Notes: a model not told the origin generated them from the letters alone. A stretch of 11,967 nucleotides of DNA from CAYOMP01 sp964405075 (GCA_964405075.1 CAYOMP010000081.1:1-11967), one strand, 5' to 3'. Shown: positions 1-6,628, numbered from the stretch's first letter. Numbers and translations: made by a program.

Positions 1-3
1 CAT
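1..3 (-). CDS. Possible start codon of a gene running off the left edge
   Basis: Only the initiation codon would lie in the window, so the product is unknown. The reverse complement shows AGGCGG (positions 9-14) five bases before an ATG at 3-1, and a plausible sigma-A promoter (TGGACA-17-TAGAAT, positions 60-32) sits just upstream. The spacing of promoter, ribosome binding site and ATG is what a leaderless-to-short 5' UTR gene would have. No codon beyond the ATG is visible, so this rests on the signals alone. Confidence 0.35.
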
Positions 4-31
4 ATTATCCGCCTAAATTACATTTTAAATT

Positions 32-60
32 ATTCTATTTATATATTACATAATTGTCCA
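32..60 (-). promoter_or_regulatory. Putative sigma-A promoter for the left-edge gene
   Basis: On the minus strand the -35 TGGACA (60-55) and -10 TAGAAT (37-32) are 17 bases apart. Transcription would start near 25, about 20 bases before the candidate ATG at 3-1. AT-rich DNA produces chance matches, but the ribosome binding site and ATG at the right distance support it. Confidence 0.4.
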
Positions 61-200
61 TACAATAAATCCTCTTACATCTGATTATTTTTCCTCAAGT
101 GCAGTACTACATAATCTTAGTCCTATTCAAGTTATATCTTGATAAATTAACGTAAGAAAGTGTTGAAATTTCCTATAATAAAAAAGCATTCTGTGCCATA

Positions 201-1217
201 TTAACACACCTCTCCTAACTCCATCACCTGATCTAAGAAGTGTAAACCTGTCGATATTTTTTCTATTTTCTCTGCAACCTTTACTGCTACCTTTGCAGTT
301 ATTTGGCTATTGCAATTACCATTTATGGCCATTACTTTTTCAATCTCTTTTCCATCTTTAATTCCACTTACCTGAATCTGAACTGCATATTCATCCGTTC
401 CAATATGTAAAAACTTTGCTACAATTAGTTCCAGATGTAATATTTTCTGGAATCTCCTATATGCCTTCTCTCTTTTTGCAGGATTTTTATGAACTAAAGA
501 CTTAAATATTCCCAGCCTTTTCATAAAACATACTATTCCCGTAATTAAGCCAACATCATATGAAAACCATGAACGGCATATTGCATCTTTATATTCCAGC
601 TCCATAATATGCCAATCTGCCAAATCGATTCTTGCCATTTTTTGTTTCTTTTTTCCATGCTTTCTATCTAAAATAATGTTCTTTGTTTCCTGAAAGCTAT
701 CCACTCCCTTTGTAGCAGAATAAATATGCTGAAGAAACCATAGTATGGCATTTTTTCCATGTTCTTCTCCAAGTCCCAGCATCAAATAACTATCAATAGT
801 TTTCACCTGATCCATCTCCTTGCTGGCTTCCTTGCATAATAAATTACTGATACCTGGTGCAATACCAACTCCTATAACACAACGTATGCCAGCTTCCTCA
901 ATCTGATTCTTATATTTTATTATCCCAGACAATATATCAAAACTTGGAGAAATATCTATATAATTGATTTTATATTTAATACAGGCTTGGAGTACACCAA
1001 CATTATTACTCTCAACACCCATAATAACCGTGTCAACATTATCGAAATTTTCTTTTTTAATATTATTTGTATCAATGTAACGGGATATCCCATTAATATT
1101 GTTTTCTAAAATAAATTGATCTGCCTTAGATTGATTTCTTCCGGCAACTATAACATTATCGATCTGCCTGCTGGCAAATCCCCCAACTTGTCCATATCCT
1201 CCTATTACCATTATCAT
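201..1217 (-). CDS. Saccharopine dehydrogenase-like NAD(P)-binding oxidoreductase
   Basis: A 338-residue protein that opens directly with a Rossmann dinucleotide-binding motif: a first beta strand, then G-G-Y-G-Q-V-G at residues 6-12, followed by a second strand and an A-G-R-N motif (near residues 25-28) typical of NAD(P)-binding saccharopine dehydrogenase-family proteins (PF03435). A G-I-A-P-G-I-S-N-L-L segment in the middle is also characteristic of that family. The length is close to that of family members with unknown substrates, so lysine metabolism should not be assumed. The start at 1217 has GAGAGGGG eight bases upstream. It appears to be a single-gene unit with its own upstream promoter. 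No convincing terminator follows the TAA at 201-203; instead a ribosome-binding-site-like stretch precedes an eight-codon dead-end reading frame. The fold is clear; the reaction is unknown. Confidence 0.8.
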   Translation of the reverse strand: MIMVIGGYGQVGGFASRQIDNVIVAGRNQSKADQFILENNINGISRYIDTNNIKKENFDNVDTVIMGVESNNVGVLQACIKYKINYIDISPSFDILSGIIKYKNQIEEAGIRCVIGVGIAPGISNLLCKEASKEMDQVKTIDSYLMLGLGEEHGKNAILWFLQHIYSATKGVDSFQETKNIILDRKHGKKKQKMARIDLADWHIMELEYKDAICRSWFSYDVGLITGIVCFMKRLGIFKSLVHKNPAKREKAYRRFQKILHLELIVAKFLHIGTDEYAVQIQVSGIKDGKEIEKVMAINGNCNSQITAKVAVKVAEKIEKISTGLHFLDQVMELGEVC

Positions 1218-1280
1218 ATGTCATGCCCCTCTCAGTAGTATTTTATTAATGAAATTCTTAACTATTTATACATAAAAACA

Positions 1281-1318
1281 ATTATAACATATTATACTCT
1301 GACCACAAGTTTTTACAA
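1281..1318 (-). promoter_or_regulatory. Promoter region of the saccharopine dehydrogenase-like gene
   Basis: Two overlapping sigma-A candidates occur on the minus strand. One is TTGTGG (1308-1303)-16-TATAAT (1286-1281). The other is TTGTAA (1318-1313)-16-TATAAT (1296-1291). Both -10 elements are perfect and both -35 elements are partial. Either would give a 5' UTR of about 55-75 bases ahead of the ATG at 1217. Confidence 0.5.
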
Positions 1319-1322
1319 CTAT

Positions 1323-1380
1323 GAGAAATTCGCGGTGTTCTTCGAATACCCATGCAAATACGGTATTTTCTTGGCTACTC
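1323..1380 (+). repeat. Diverged copy of intergenic repeat family A
   Basis: This stretch keeps the layout of the three better family A copies: a TTCGCGG-like core, then CTTCGAATACCCATGCAAATA where the others have CGTCGAAAACCTATGTAAACA, then a TTTTCT tract. It runs directly into the family B copy that begins near 1384. The similarity was judged by eye and is weak. Confidence 0.35.
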
Positions 1381-1383
1381 AAA

Positions 1384-1511
1384 ACAAAGAATGTGCAAAG
1401 CACATTCTCGCGCCGCTTTTGCGTCGCATTTTGCGGCATTTATCTACTGCAAAAGTGTGCGCATCTTCGCGGAGAGTTCTATTTGATAGTAAATAACTTT
1501 CCTATCAAATA
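1384..1511 (+). repeat. Intergenic repeat family B, copy 1
   Basis: This copy starts with a perfect 9-bp inverted repeat, AGAATGTGC-AAA-GCACATTCT (1388-1408), followed by a GC-rich tract (CGCGCCGCTTTTGCGTCGCA) unlike the AT-rich surroundings. A segment with AAGTGTGCGCATCTTCGCGG follows. It closes with another hairpin, TATTTGATAG (1480-1489) and CTATCAAATA (1502-1511). The second copy is at 11362-11493. The element ends exactly where the A-tract (U-tract on the minus strand) of the flavodoxin-gene terminator begins. A 63-codon open frame (1321-1512) crosses it but is not considered coding. Confidence 0.7.
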
Positions 1512-1543
1512 AAAAATATCCTCGGCAATTAACTGCCAAGGAT
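1511..1543 (-). terminator. Intrinsic terminator of the flavodoxin-like gene
   Basis: On the minus strand ATCCTTGGCA (1543-1534) pairs with TGCCGAGGAT (1527-1518) around a 6-base loop. This gives ten pairs, one of them U-G, followed by ATTTTTT. It lies about 34 bases after the stop codon at 1578. The wobble pair would be a C-A mismatch in plus-strand RNA, so the structure belongs to leftward transcription. Confidence 0.85.
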
Positions 1544-1577
1544 GTTTAACCTAATAATTATAATAAAATCCCGATAA

Positions 1578-2072
1578 TTACTTTGTACAATATGCAACTA
1601 AATCCTCTATTGACTCTCTTCTTGTATTATCAGCCCCTTTGATTGACTCCAACATATGCAATTCATCTGCTGTCTTATCTGTTTTCTTTTCAATAGACTT
1701 TTTAATCATATTCACCATCATTTTCTTAAAGAAATTAAGCTTTTGCGGATTGTATCCCCCTTCAAAATAGAAGAAACGTTCTCTTGAAATCTGATTTTGT
1801 GCCGCAAACCTTTCAACAACCTCATCACTAGGCATAGACATTCCTACTCCAAATACAACTACATTTTTAAGATTTAATGCTTTGATTTTGTCATATCCTG
1901 CTACCATGCCACCCATAATCCAGCCACCAAATATGACCATATCATAATCTATCAGTTCTTTTGGATTAATACTTTTATATTCTTTTGCTTCACATCCTAA
2001 TCTTTCAGCTATCCAATCTGCATATTTTTTTGTAAATCCTGTTCCACTTACATAAATTACTACTTTTTTCAT
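1578..2072 (-). CDS. Flavodoxin-fold protein
   Basis: A 164-residue protein with the flavodoxin layout. The N-terminal strand (K-K-V-V-I-Y-V) runs into the FMN phosphate-binding loop S-G-T-G-F-T at residues 9-14. A later D-M-V-I-F-G-G strand-loop has the spacing expected for the second FMN loop. This matches flavodoxin-domain proteins (PF12724-like, related to HemG-type proteins) often annotated simply as flavodoxin in Clostridia. The basic, helical C-terminal 50 residues extend beyond a minimal flavodoxin. It probably carries electrons on bound FMN in the cytoplasm; the partner is unknown, and nothing nearby points to haem synthesis. The start at 2072 has AAAGGA nine bases upstream. It looks monocistronic, with a clear terminator downstream. 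Confidence 0.8.
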   Translation of the reverse strand: MKKVVIYVSGTGFTKKYADWIAERLGCEAKEYKSINPKELIDYDMVIFGGWIMGGMVAGYDKIKALNLKNVVVFGVGMSMPSDEVVERFAAQNQISRERFFYFEGGYNPQKLNFFKKMMVNMIKKSIEKKTDKTADELHMLESIKGADNTRRESIEDLVAYCTK

Positions 2073-2255
2073 TTTACAATTCCTTTCTTTTTCCTATATG
2101 ATATTCTTTTATGGATGCTTTATTAAACTTAACCTTACCTCTTTGTACTATTACTTTTTCTTTTGTTCGAACTACACATTTTATACAAAACACTTTTTAT
2201 CATAGGAATATCTAATTCTTTCTCAAATTAAAGCAATCATTTCCTGCTGAACTCA

Positions 2256-2333
2256 CGAAACACACTTTGCAAGTTTCGCGGCGCTCGTCGAAAACCTATG
2301 TAAACATATTTTTCTCCTCGTCGCTGGCGCAAA
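2256..2333 (+). repeat. Intergenic repeat family A, copy 1
   Basis: Shared landmarks with the copies at 5374 and 8459 are GAAACACACTTTGC, GTTTCGCGGCGCTCGTC, AACCTATGTAAACA and a TTTCTC tract followed by a GC-rich tail. The copies are alike enough to recognise by eye over about 75 bases. All three lie between genes and in the same orientation. It is immediately followed by the hairpin at 2336. Confidence 0.75.
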
Positions 2334-2335
2334 GC

Positions 2336-2359
2336 AAAAAGGTAACATATCACCTTTTT
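2336..2359 (-). terminator. Probable terminator of the inositol monophosphatase-family gene
   Basis: AAAAAGGT (2336-2343) and ACCTTTTT (2352-2359) form an 8-bp stem with an 8-base loop. It has an A-tract on one side and a T-tract on the other, so it could work in either direction. The only gene that would use it is the minus-strand phosphatase, which ends about 165 bases before it. A second pairing, AAAGGTAA (2338-2345) with TTACCTTT (2370-2377), competes with it. The distance from the gene lowers confidence. Confidence 0.45.
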
Positions 2360-2489
2360 AAGTAATATATTACCTTTCATTAATTCTGTCAATACTTATT
2401 TTAATTTTTTATTTCATTTATCCTATTTTTTTAATTTTTCCTAAATCAAACTAAAAAAGATTTACTGGACACTTTTGTCGTATGCTTAG

Positions 2490-2529
2490 AAATAGAACGC
2501 TCCGCGAAGATACGCACACTTTTGCTACA
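2490..2529 (-). repeat. Inverted fragment of the family B repeat tail
   Basis: Read on the minus strand, this segment contains AAAAGTGTGCGTATCTTCGC and continues GGAGCGTTCTATTT. That matches the tail of family B copy 1 (1449-1484) with few differences, but in the opposite orientation. The head hairpin and GC-rich core of the family are absent, so it is a fragment. It overlaps the stop codon (2525-2527) of the phosphatase gene. Confidence 0.65.
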
Positions 2530-3298
2530 TTAATTGTTCAACTATGATTTGAGCAATGTCTGCATTCCCCGCCACAATATTGTTAGCCTTTTCCATTCCA
2601 ATTGGTTTTCCACAAAAATTTGTAACCATACCACCTGCTTCCTCTATAAGAAGCATTCCTGCTGCATAATCCCATATTTTCAAATTTCTCTCAAAATATG
2701 CTTCACATTGCCCTGACGCCACTCTTACCAAATCAAGTGCCGCCGAACCACATCTTCTTATATCCTCACACTGTAAGAATATTTTCTTAAAAATCTTAAA
2801 GTTCTCTTCTGCATATTCATGGTTATATGGACTTGTTCCAATGGAAATAAGACTGTGTTGCATATCTTTTACCTTACTTACGTTGATTAGTTCACCATTT
2901 CTATATGCTCCACTACCTCTTTTGGCATAGTAAACATCATCTGTATAGGGATTATATATTACTCCAAGTACTATCCTTTCTCCATCTGAAAGTGCAACTG
3001 ATACCGCACTTTCCCTATAATTATGTATCAGATTAGTGGTCCCATCTACAGGGTCAACTATCCATGTATACCCTTTAATACTCTCTCCCGAATAATCTTC
3101 CTCTCCTAAAAATCCAATCTCCGGATACAACTTTTCGAATTCTTCCTGAAGATATTTCTGAACAGAATAATCCACCAAAGTTGCATAATCTGCCACTCCC
3201 TTTACCTTTACGCTTTCTATTGCATTTTTATTTTCAAAAAACTCTTTTGCATTTTTAATAATTTCAATAATTCTTTCTATATCTATGTTCATTTCCAT
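2525..3298 (-). CDS. Inositol monophosphatase-family phosphatase
   Basis: At 257 residues this is the usual length for the family that includes SuhB and IMPA. It should be a Mg2+-dependent cytoplasmic phosphatase acting on inositol 1-phosphate or a similar sugar or nucleotide phosphate. The metal-binding residues are all present: G-E-E with Glu66, the signature D-P-V-D-G-T-T with Asp82 and Asp85, and W-D-Y-A-A-G with Asp210. The start at 3298 has a full AGGAGGG nine bases upstream. A second ATG two codons later is less well spaced. It stands alone, 137 bases downstream of the hydrolase gene on the same strand. The sequence does not distinguish inositol phosphatase from fructose-1,6-bisphosphatase or 3'-phosphoadenosine phosphatase activity within the superfamily. 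Confidence 0.9.
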   Translation of the reverse strand: MEMNIDIERIIEIIKNAKEFFENKNAIESVKVKGVADYATLVDYSVQKYLQEEFEKLYPEIGFLGEEDYSGESIKGYTWIVDPVDGTTNLIHNYRESAVSVALSDGERIVLGVIYNPYTDDVYYAKRGSGAYRNGELINVSKVKDMQHSLISIGTSPYNHEYAEENFKIFKKIFLQCEDIRRCGSAALDLVRVASGQCEAYFERNLKIWDYAAGMLLIEEAGGMVTNFCGKPIGMEKANNIVAGNADIAQIIVEQLM

Positions 3299-3435
3299 AT
3301 TTGTTATCCCTCCTAAAAATATCTACAGTTTTTAAGGTTAATCTGAACCTTTTTCCATTTATCATTTTTTCATAAGTTACTTGGCACTATCCCAAACCAT
3401 TATGTATATATACAGCTTTAATTTTTATCTATTCA

Positions 3436-4158
3436 TTATTCCATTATTTCCAAAACAGCTCTCATCGTCTGCTCCTGCTGCTCTTCTCTGCTTATTAGTG
3501 CCTTGCTATCACCTTCTTGTTCTCCATAATTACCAAAATAGGCATGATTTCCACCTTCGATACACACCTCTTTATAGTTAACCGGCATATATTTTAATCC
3601 CTCTTCAAAACTATTCATATTTAAGACCGTATCCTCACTACCATAAATCGATAGCACCTCAAATTTCTCATTATCCAAACTTTTGGTCGGATATGCTGCC
3701 AGCAATACTAACCCCTCAAGCTCATCTAAATGCTCTGATGCATATACTGCCGCCATTGCTCCTCCCAATGAATGCCCTGACATATACCATTTTTCATAAT
3801 CGTATGTTTTAATAATACTATCAGCCGTATTTTGCCCAAGAAATGCAAGATTACATGGCATTTCTATTAGAAAACAGTCAATTCCCTGCTCTGCCATATT
3901 AAAAAGAATCGGCAAATATGCAGTGTACTCTACCTTAGCTCCAGGATAGAAAATCAAAGCATTCTTGTTCCCTTCTCCGTCTATAAACAATCCTTGTCTA
4001 ATCTGGTTCACACTAACCTTTTCATTTCCTTTTAAATATTCCTGAATATCTTCGTCACTGTGATAATAATCATTTATATACCCAAATGCCGCTCCCGCTC
4101 CAAGAAATATTATTAACAGCACTGCCAAAAAAATCTTCTTTTTCCATTTTTTCCTCAT
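3436..4158 (-). CDS. Membrane-anchored alpha/beta hydrolase
   Basis: The protein is 240 residues from the chosen start. A lysine-rich N-terminus is followed by one hydrophobic segment (about residues 9-28), giving a signal anchor that should place the enzyme outside the cell membrane. The catalytic domain has G-H-S-L-G-G with Ser130 as nucleophile, G-S-E-D with Asp176, and G-G-N-H with His205: a complete Ser-Asp-His triad in the expected order. The domain resembles Abhydrolase_5 proteins (PF12695). The reading frame extends 12 codons further upstream (to 4194), but the ATG at 4158 has AGAGGA six bases before it, so that start is preferred. The substrate is unknown; an esterase or lipase-like activity is the natural guess. 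A likely promoter lies at 4206-4235. Confidence 0.85.
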   Translation of the reverse strand: MRKKWKKKIFLAVLLIIFLGAGAAFGYINDYYHSDEDIQEYLKGNEKVSVNQIRQGLFIDGEGNKNALIFYPGAKVEYTAYLPILFNMAEQGIDCFLIEMPCNLAFLGQNTADSIIKTYDYEKWYMSGHSLGGAMAAVYASEHLDELEGLVLLAAYPTKSLDNEKFEVLSIYGSEDTVLNMNSFEEGLKYMPVNYKEVCIEGGNHAYFGNYGEQEGDSKALISREEQQEQTMRAVLEIME

Positions 4159-4205
4159 AATATGTCCTCTTTCCAATCTTATTATGCAATTCATATATTA
4201 ACCAA

Positions 4206-4235
4206 ATTATAACAGAAAAAACCCCCTTTAAACAA
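4206..4235 (-). promoter_or_regulatory. Putative promoter of the alpha/beta hydrolase gene
   Basis: On the minus strand TTGTTT (4235-4230) and a perfect TATAAT (4211-4206) are 18 bases apart. The start point would be near 4199, about 40 bases before the ATG at 4158. The -35 lies inside the stem of the terminator that ends the preceding gene. Confidence 0.5.
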
Positions 4236-4267
4236 ATAGCTTTTTTAGCTTAATTTGTTTAAAAGGG
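4216..4267 (-). terminator. Intrinsic terminator of the CotF/ferritin-like gene
   Basis: CCCTTTAAACAAAT (4224-4237) and ATTTGTTTAAAAGGG (4253-4267) form a long stem with one bulged base. On the minus strand it is followed by GGTTTTTT. It begins 17 bases after the stop codon at 4285, the normal place for a terminator. Confidence 0.9.
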
Positions 4268-4284
4268 AATCATTTTATCTTACT

Positions 4285-4746
4285 TTACACCATACCGTTT
4301 GCCATTCTGTATTTATACAACATTTCTGCATGATTTTGTTCTTCAATCTGTATATCTGCCAGTAATTTTCTAACGTTAGTATCAGAAAATGCAAATACAT
4401 TGGTATTGTAGTCAGAGGATATCATCTTTTCCGTACCAATGCTATCAACTGCCAAAAAACAATCTGATTTCTTATCTTCTGAATCACTCAAGGCATCATA
4501 TGTTGCAATAGGATTATAATTCTTTCCAGCTGTATCATTACAATCCGCTGAAGGCACATTTCCTGAAAGAATCTGTTCTAATGAATTATAATGTTTTTGC
4601 TCTTCTTGCTGTATTGTTGTAAATAATTGTTTTAAAACAGGGTCTTTTGCTTCACCGCTGTATTTCTTGTATTTTTCAACACAAGTCTGTTCCTCTGTCT
4701 GTAATTCTTTAATTGCTGATTTCTCTTTTTCATTTAGAACTATCAT
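4285..4746 (-). CDS. CotF-family / ferritin-like protein
   Basis: A 153-residue, mostly helical protein of the spore coat F family (PF07875), which belongs to the ferritin-like fold. It has two similar halves. Helix pair one contains Glu18/Glu19 and an E-E-Q-K-H motif (Glu49, His52). Helix pair two contains Glu106 and an I-E-E-Q-N-H motif (Glu136, His139). Two E-x-x-H motifs plus partner glutamates are the ligands of a diiron site, so metal binding is possible as well as a structural coat role. A GTG three codons further up (4755) is open, but AAAGAGG lies one base before it and ten bases before the ATG at 4746, so the ATG is chosen. It is monocistronic with a strong terminator. No convincing sporulation sigma-factor promoter was found upstream. 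Confidence 0.75.
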   Translation of the reverse strand: MIVLNEKEKSAIKELQTEEQTCVEKYKKYSGEAKDPVLKQLFTTIQQEEQKHYNSLEQILSGNVPSADCNDTAGKNYNPIATYDALSDSEDKKSDCFLAVDSIGTEKMISSDYNTNVFAFSDTNVRKLLADIQIEEQNHAEMLYKYRMANGMV

Positions 4747-4929
4747 AATATTCACACCTCTTTATATTTTTGTATCTAGTTAAGATATGGAATATTATTT
4801 GGAAAAATCATTCATTTTATGCAAAAAATATGATATCTGTTCAGAATGGTTTTATTTTCACTTATAATGGTTTCAGTTTTAGCTAAGTAGAATATTGCAC
4901 CACTTCTTTTTTACACAATCATGATTATA

Positions 4930-5271
4930 TTAGAAATTGCTTCCGTTCCATCCCCAATCGTTTGTAGAAAAAAAAGCGACGTAGATACGGTCTGCCGGAA
5001 TATCAAGTTCACGCTCCAACAATTCGCATACTTTCGTAGTCATCTGGTTGGTACCTGCTGAAGAAGGCGCACCACAGGTCTTCACTTCTACATATGCAAT
5101 ATTTTCCGTACTCCCTTGAAAAGAAAGACTAGCATTGTCTTCATACCCAGTCATAACCCAATTTTCTGCTTTTCCAAGACATTCTCTGGTAATGGTAGAA
5201 AACTCTGAAGTGAGAGTTTCTTTCTGAGAATTACTGATAGCTTTAGTTGTTTTCGTATTAATAAATGGCAT
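4930..5271 (-). CDS. MIF-like tautomerase (phenylpyruvate tautomerase MIF-related protein)
   Basis: A 113-residue protein matching macrophage migration inhibitory factor (PF01187) in length and layout. It begins M-P-F, giving the catalytic N-terminal Pro2 after Met removal. Lys34 (L-G-K) sits where MIF has its active-site lysine, and the C-terminus reads D-R-I-Y-V-A-F-F then G-W-N-G-S-N-F, very like the D-R-V-Y-I-N-Y-Y and G-W-N-N-S-T-F of animal MIF. Animal MIF is a trimer that tautomerises phenylpyruvate and dopachrome and also acts as a cytokine; the bacterial role is unknown. The frame is open for 20 codons upstream, but the ATG at 5271 follows AAGGAGGA and exposes the needed proline, so that start is firm. 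No signal peptide is present. It has its own promoter; no clear terminator follows. Confidence 0.88.
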   Translation of the reverse strand: MPFINTKTTKAISNSQKETLTSEFSTITRECLGKAENWVMTGYEDNASLSFQGSTENIAYVEVKTCGAPSSAGTNQMTTKVCELLERELDIPADRIYVAFFSTNDWGWNGSNF

Positions 5272-5302
5272 AAATAAATCCTCCTTGCATTCTTTTAGGA
5301 AT

Positions 5303-5331
5303 AGTATATACCAAAAATTGCCTATATACAA
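5303..5331 (-). promoter_or_regulatory. Promoter of the MIF-like gene
   Basis: TTGTAT (5331-5326) and TATACT (5308-5303) are separated by 17 bases on the minus strand. This places the start about 25 bases before the ATG at 5271, with the ribosome binding site between. Confidence 0.6.
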
Positions 5332-5373
5332 TGTAAATTGGTATCCGTGTCATTTAGTATTACAACTCAATTA

Positions 5374-5461
5374 TGAGAAACACACTTTGCGAGTTTCATG
5401 ATTTTTGCGGCGCTCGTCAAAAACCTATGTAAACATAATTTTCTCGTTGCTCACGTAAATA
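5374..5461 (+). repeat. Intergenic repeat family A, copy 2
   Basis: It shares GAAACACACTTTGC, GCGGCGCTCGTC and AACCTATGTAAACAT with copy 1, then a TTTTCTCGTTGCTC tail. A short insertion (ATGATTTTT) splits the GTTTC and GCGGCG blocks relative to the other copies. It lies between the divergent promoters of the MIF-like gene and the secreted-protein gene, ending about 20 bases before the latter's -35. Confidence 0.75.
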
Positions 5462-5479
5462 AAAATCTTAAAATGTGAC

Positions 5480-5508
5480 TTCATTTTTTCATATTTATCC
5501 TATATAAT
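5480..5508 (+). promoter_or_regulatory. Promoter of the secreted PPC-Fn3 protein gene
   Basis: A perfect -10 TATAAT (5503-5508) is preceded at 17 bases by TTCATT (5480-5485), a partial -35. The 5' UTR would be about 65 bases. A second TATAAT at 5535-5540 has no matching -35. Confidence 0.5.
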
Positions 5509-5578
5509 AGAACATAGTACTGTGACAAATGTTATATAATGAAGTACAAAAGTGAAAAGGAAAGTGAGGAACTAAGTT

Positions 5579-6628
5579 ATGAAACATCATTTTAAAAGAT
5601 TAACATTGGGAATGTGTAGTTTGGTTGGTGCTCTTACGTTATTGTTTAGTGCCCAGGTTGTAAAAGCTGATTATCAGGGAGAATTAGCTTTTAATACTAC
5701 CTATAAATTCGAAAAAGGTAATGAATATGAGTATAGTGTTACCCTTCCAAAATCTGGTGCTTTAAATATTAACTTTATAGCAAGTGAAAGCAATGGTAAA
5801 TCAAGAATCAATATGACAGATTCTTATGGAACATCCATTACAAAAAACTGGAATTACGATGGTTATACTGGAAGTTACACTTCTGTTTACAATTTGAAAG
5901 CAGGCTCTTACAAAATCAGTTTTCATGGTGGAGCAGGCGAACCTCAAGCTGCAGGAAATATGCGATGTACCTTTACAAGTGCAAATGAAACATATGCAGA
6001 AAATTTAGAAACAACCAATGATGACGCATCGGTTGCATCCGAGGTTAGTAATCCAGCATCAGCTTCAATTATCGGACAATTTGCTTTAAATGATACTACA
6101 GATTGTTACACATTTAAAATTCGCAAAGCAAGTGATGTAAGCATCAGCTTTATAAGTGGTCTTTCAGCGGTAAATTTACAGCTTTACAATGAAGATCTTG
6201 ATTTGGAATATCGAGAGAATTCTATCGCAGCAGGTAGCCATAAATATACATACAAATTACCTTCAGGAACATATTATCTTGTTCTTAAAAATGCGAATAC
6301 GAAAACAACTGGTAATTATACTCTTGCATTCAAATCATCGGCTTTAAAGAAATCTTCTGTGAATAAAGTAAAAAGTTCTAAAAGTAAAACAGCAACTGTT
6401 TATGTAAAAAAAGTCAAAGGAGTGACAGGATACCAGATTCAGGTTGCTAGAAATTCTCGCTTTACAAAGAGCAAAAAGACTGTAAATGTCACTTCAACTA
6501 AGACAACTATTAAAAAGCTTACTTCTAAGAAAACATATTATGTAAGAGTTAGAACTTATACAGTACTTGACAATAAGAAAAAATGCTACTCAGACTGGAG
6601 TAATGTAAAAAAAGTTAAAATAAAATAA
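5579..6628 (+). CDS. Secreted protein with PPC-like domains and a C-terminal Fn3 domain
   Basis: A 349-residue exported protein. A signal peptide (residues 1-30) has a basic start, a hydrophobic core and a V-K-A cleavage site before Asp31. Two beta-sandwich regions follow (about 33-135 and 136-253). The second has the bacterial pre-peptidase C-terminal (PPC) pattern: D-C-Y-T-F-K-I near the start and S-G-T-Y-Y-L-V-L near the end. Residues about 255-349 form a lysine-rich fibronectin type III domain with T-Y-Y-V-R-V-R-T-Y near its end, a common C-terminal module in secreted Lachnospiraceae proteins. No catalytic domain, LPXTG motif or C-terminal membrane anchor is present, so it is probably a binding or wall-associated protein. 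AGTGAGGA lies about nine bases before the ATG. It is the only plus-strand gene in the window and has its own promoter and terminator. Confidence 0.85.
   Translation: MKHHFKRLTLGMCSLVGALTLLFSAQVVKADYQGELAFNTTYKFEKGNEYEYSVTLPKSGALNINFIASESNGKSRINMTDSYGTSITKNWNYDGYTGSYTSVYNLKAGSYKISFHGGAGEPQAAGNMRCTFTSANETYAENLETTNDDASVASEVSNPASASIIGQFALNDTTDCYTFKIRKASDVSISFISGLSAVNLQLYNEDLDLEYRENSIAAGSHKYTYKLPSGTYYLVLKNANTKTTGNYTLAFKSSALKKSSVNKVKSSKSKTATVYVKKVKGVTGYQIQVARNSRFTKSKKTVNVTSTKTTIKKLTSKKTYYVRVRTYTVLDNKKKCYSDWSNVKKVKIK

Larger units (their letters stand above)
2073..2524. other. Intergenic region, 452 bases, no gene
   Basis: No credible coding frame is seen. The part next to the flavodoxin start (2073-2250) is plain AT-rich DNA that should hold that gene's promoter, but no convincing -35/-10 pair stands out. 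The rest holds a family A repeat (2256-2333), overlapping hairpins (2336-2377), featureless AT-rich sequence (2378-2488), and an inverted fragment of the family B tail (2490-2529) that reaches the stop codon of the next gene. Confidence 0.6.

Noticed and set aside
1321..1512. 63-codon open frame on the plus strand
   Set aside because: It has no ribosome binding site and consists almost wholly of repeats A and B. The equivalent frame over family B copy 2 reads the shared sequence in a different frame, so no protein is conserved.
3334..3354. Hairpin AAGGTT/AACCTT followed by a T-tract on the plus strand
   Set aside because: No plus-strand gene lies upstream that would end here. On the minus strand it sits in the 5' leader of the phosphatase gene without a U-tract, so a terminator call is not supported.
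3404..3413. 10-bp palindrome GTATATATAC downstream of the hydrolase gene
   Set aside because: Alternating AT palindromes are common by chance in such AT-rich DNA, and nothing around it suggests an operator or terminator.
5535..5540. Second TATAAT upstream of the secreted-protein gene
   Set aside because: No -35-like hexamer lies 16-18 bases before it, unlike the one at 5503-5508.
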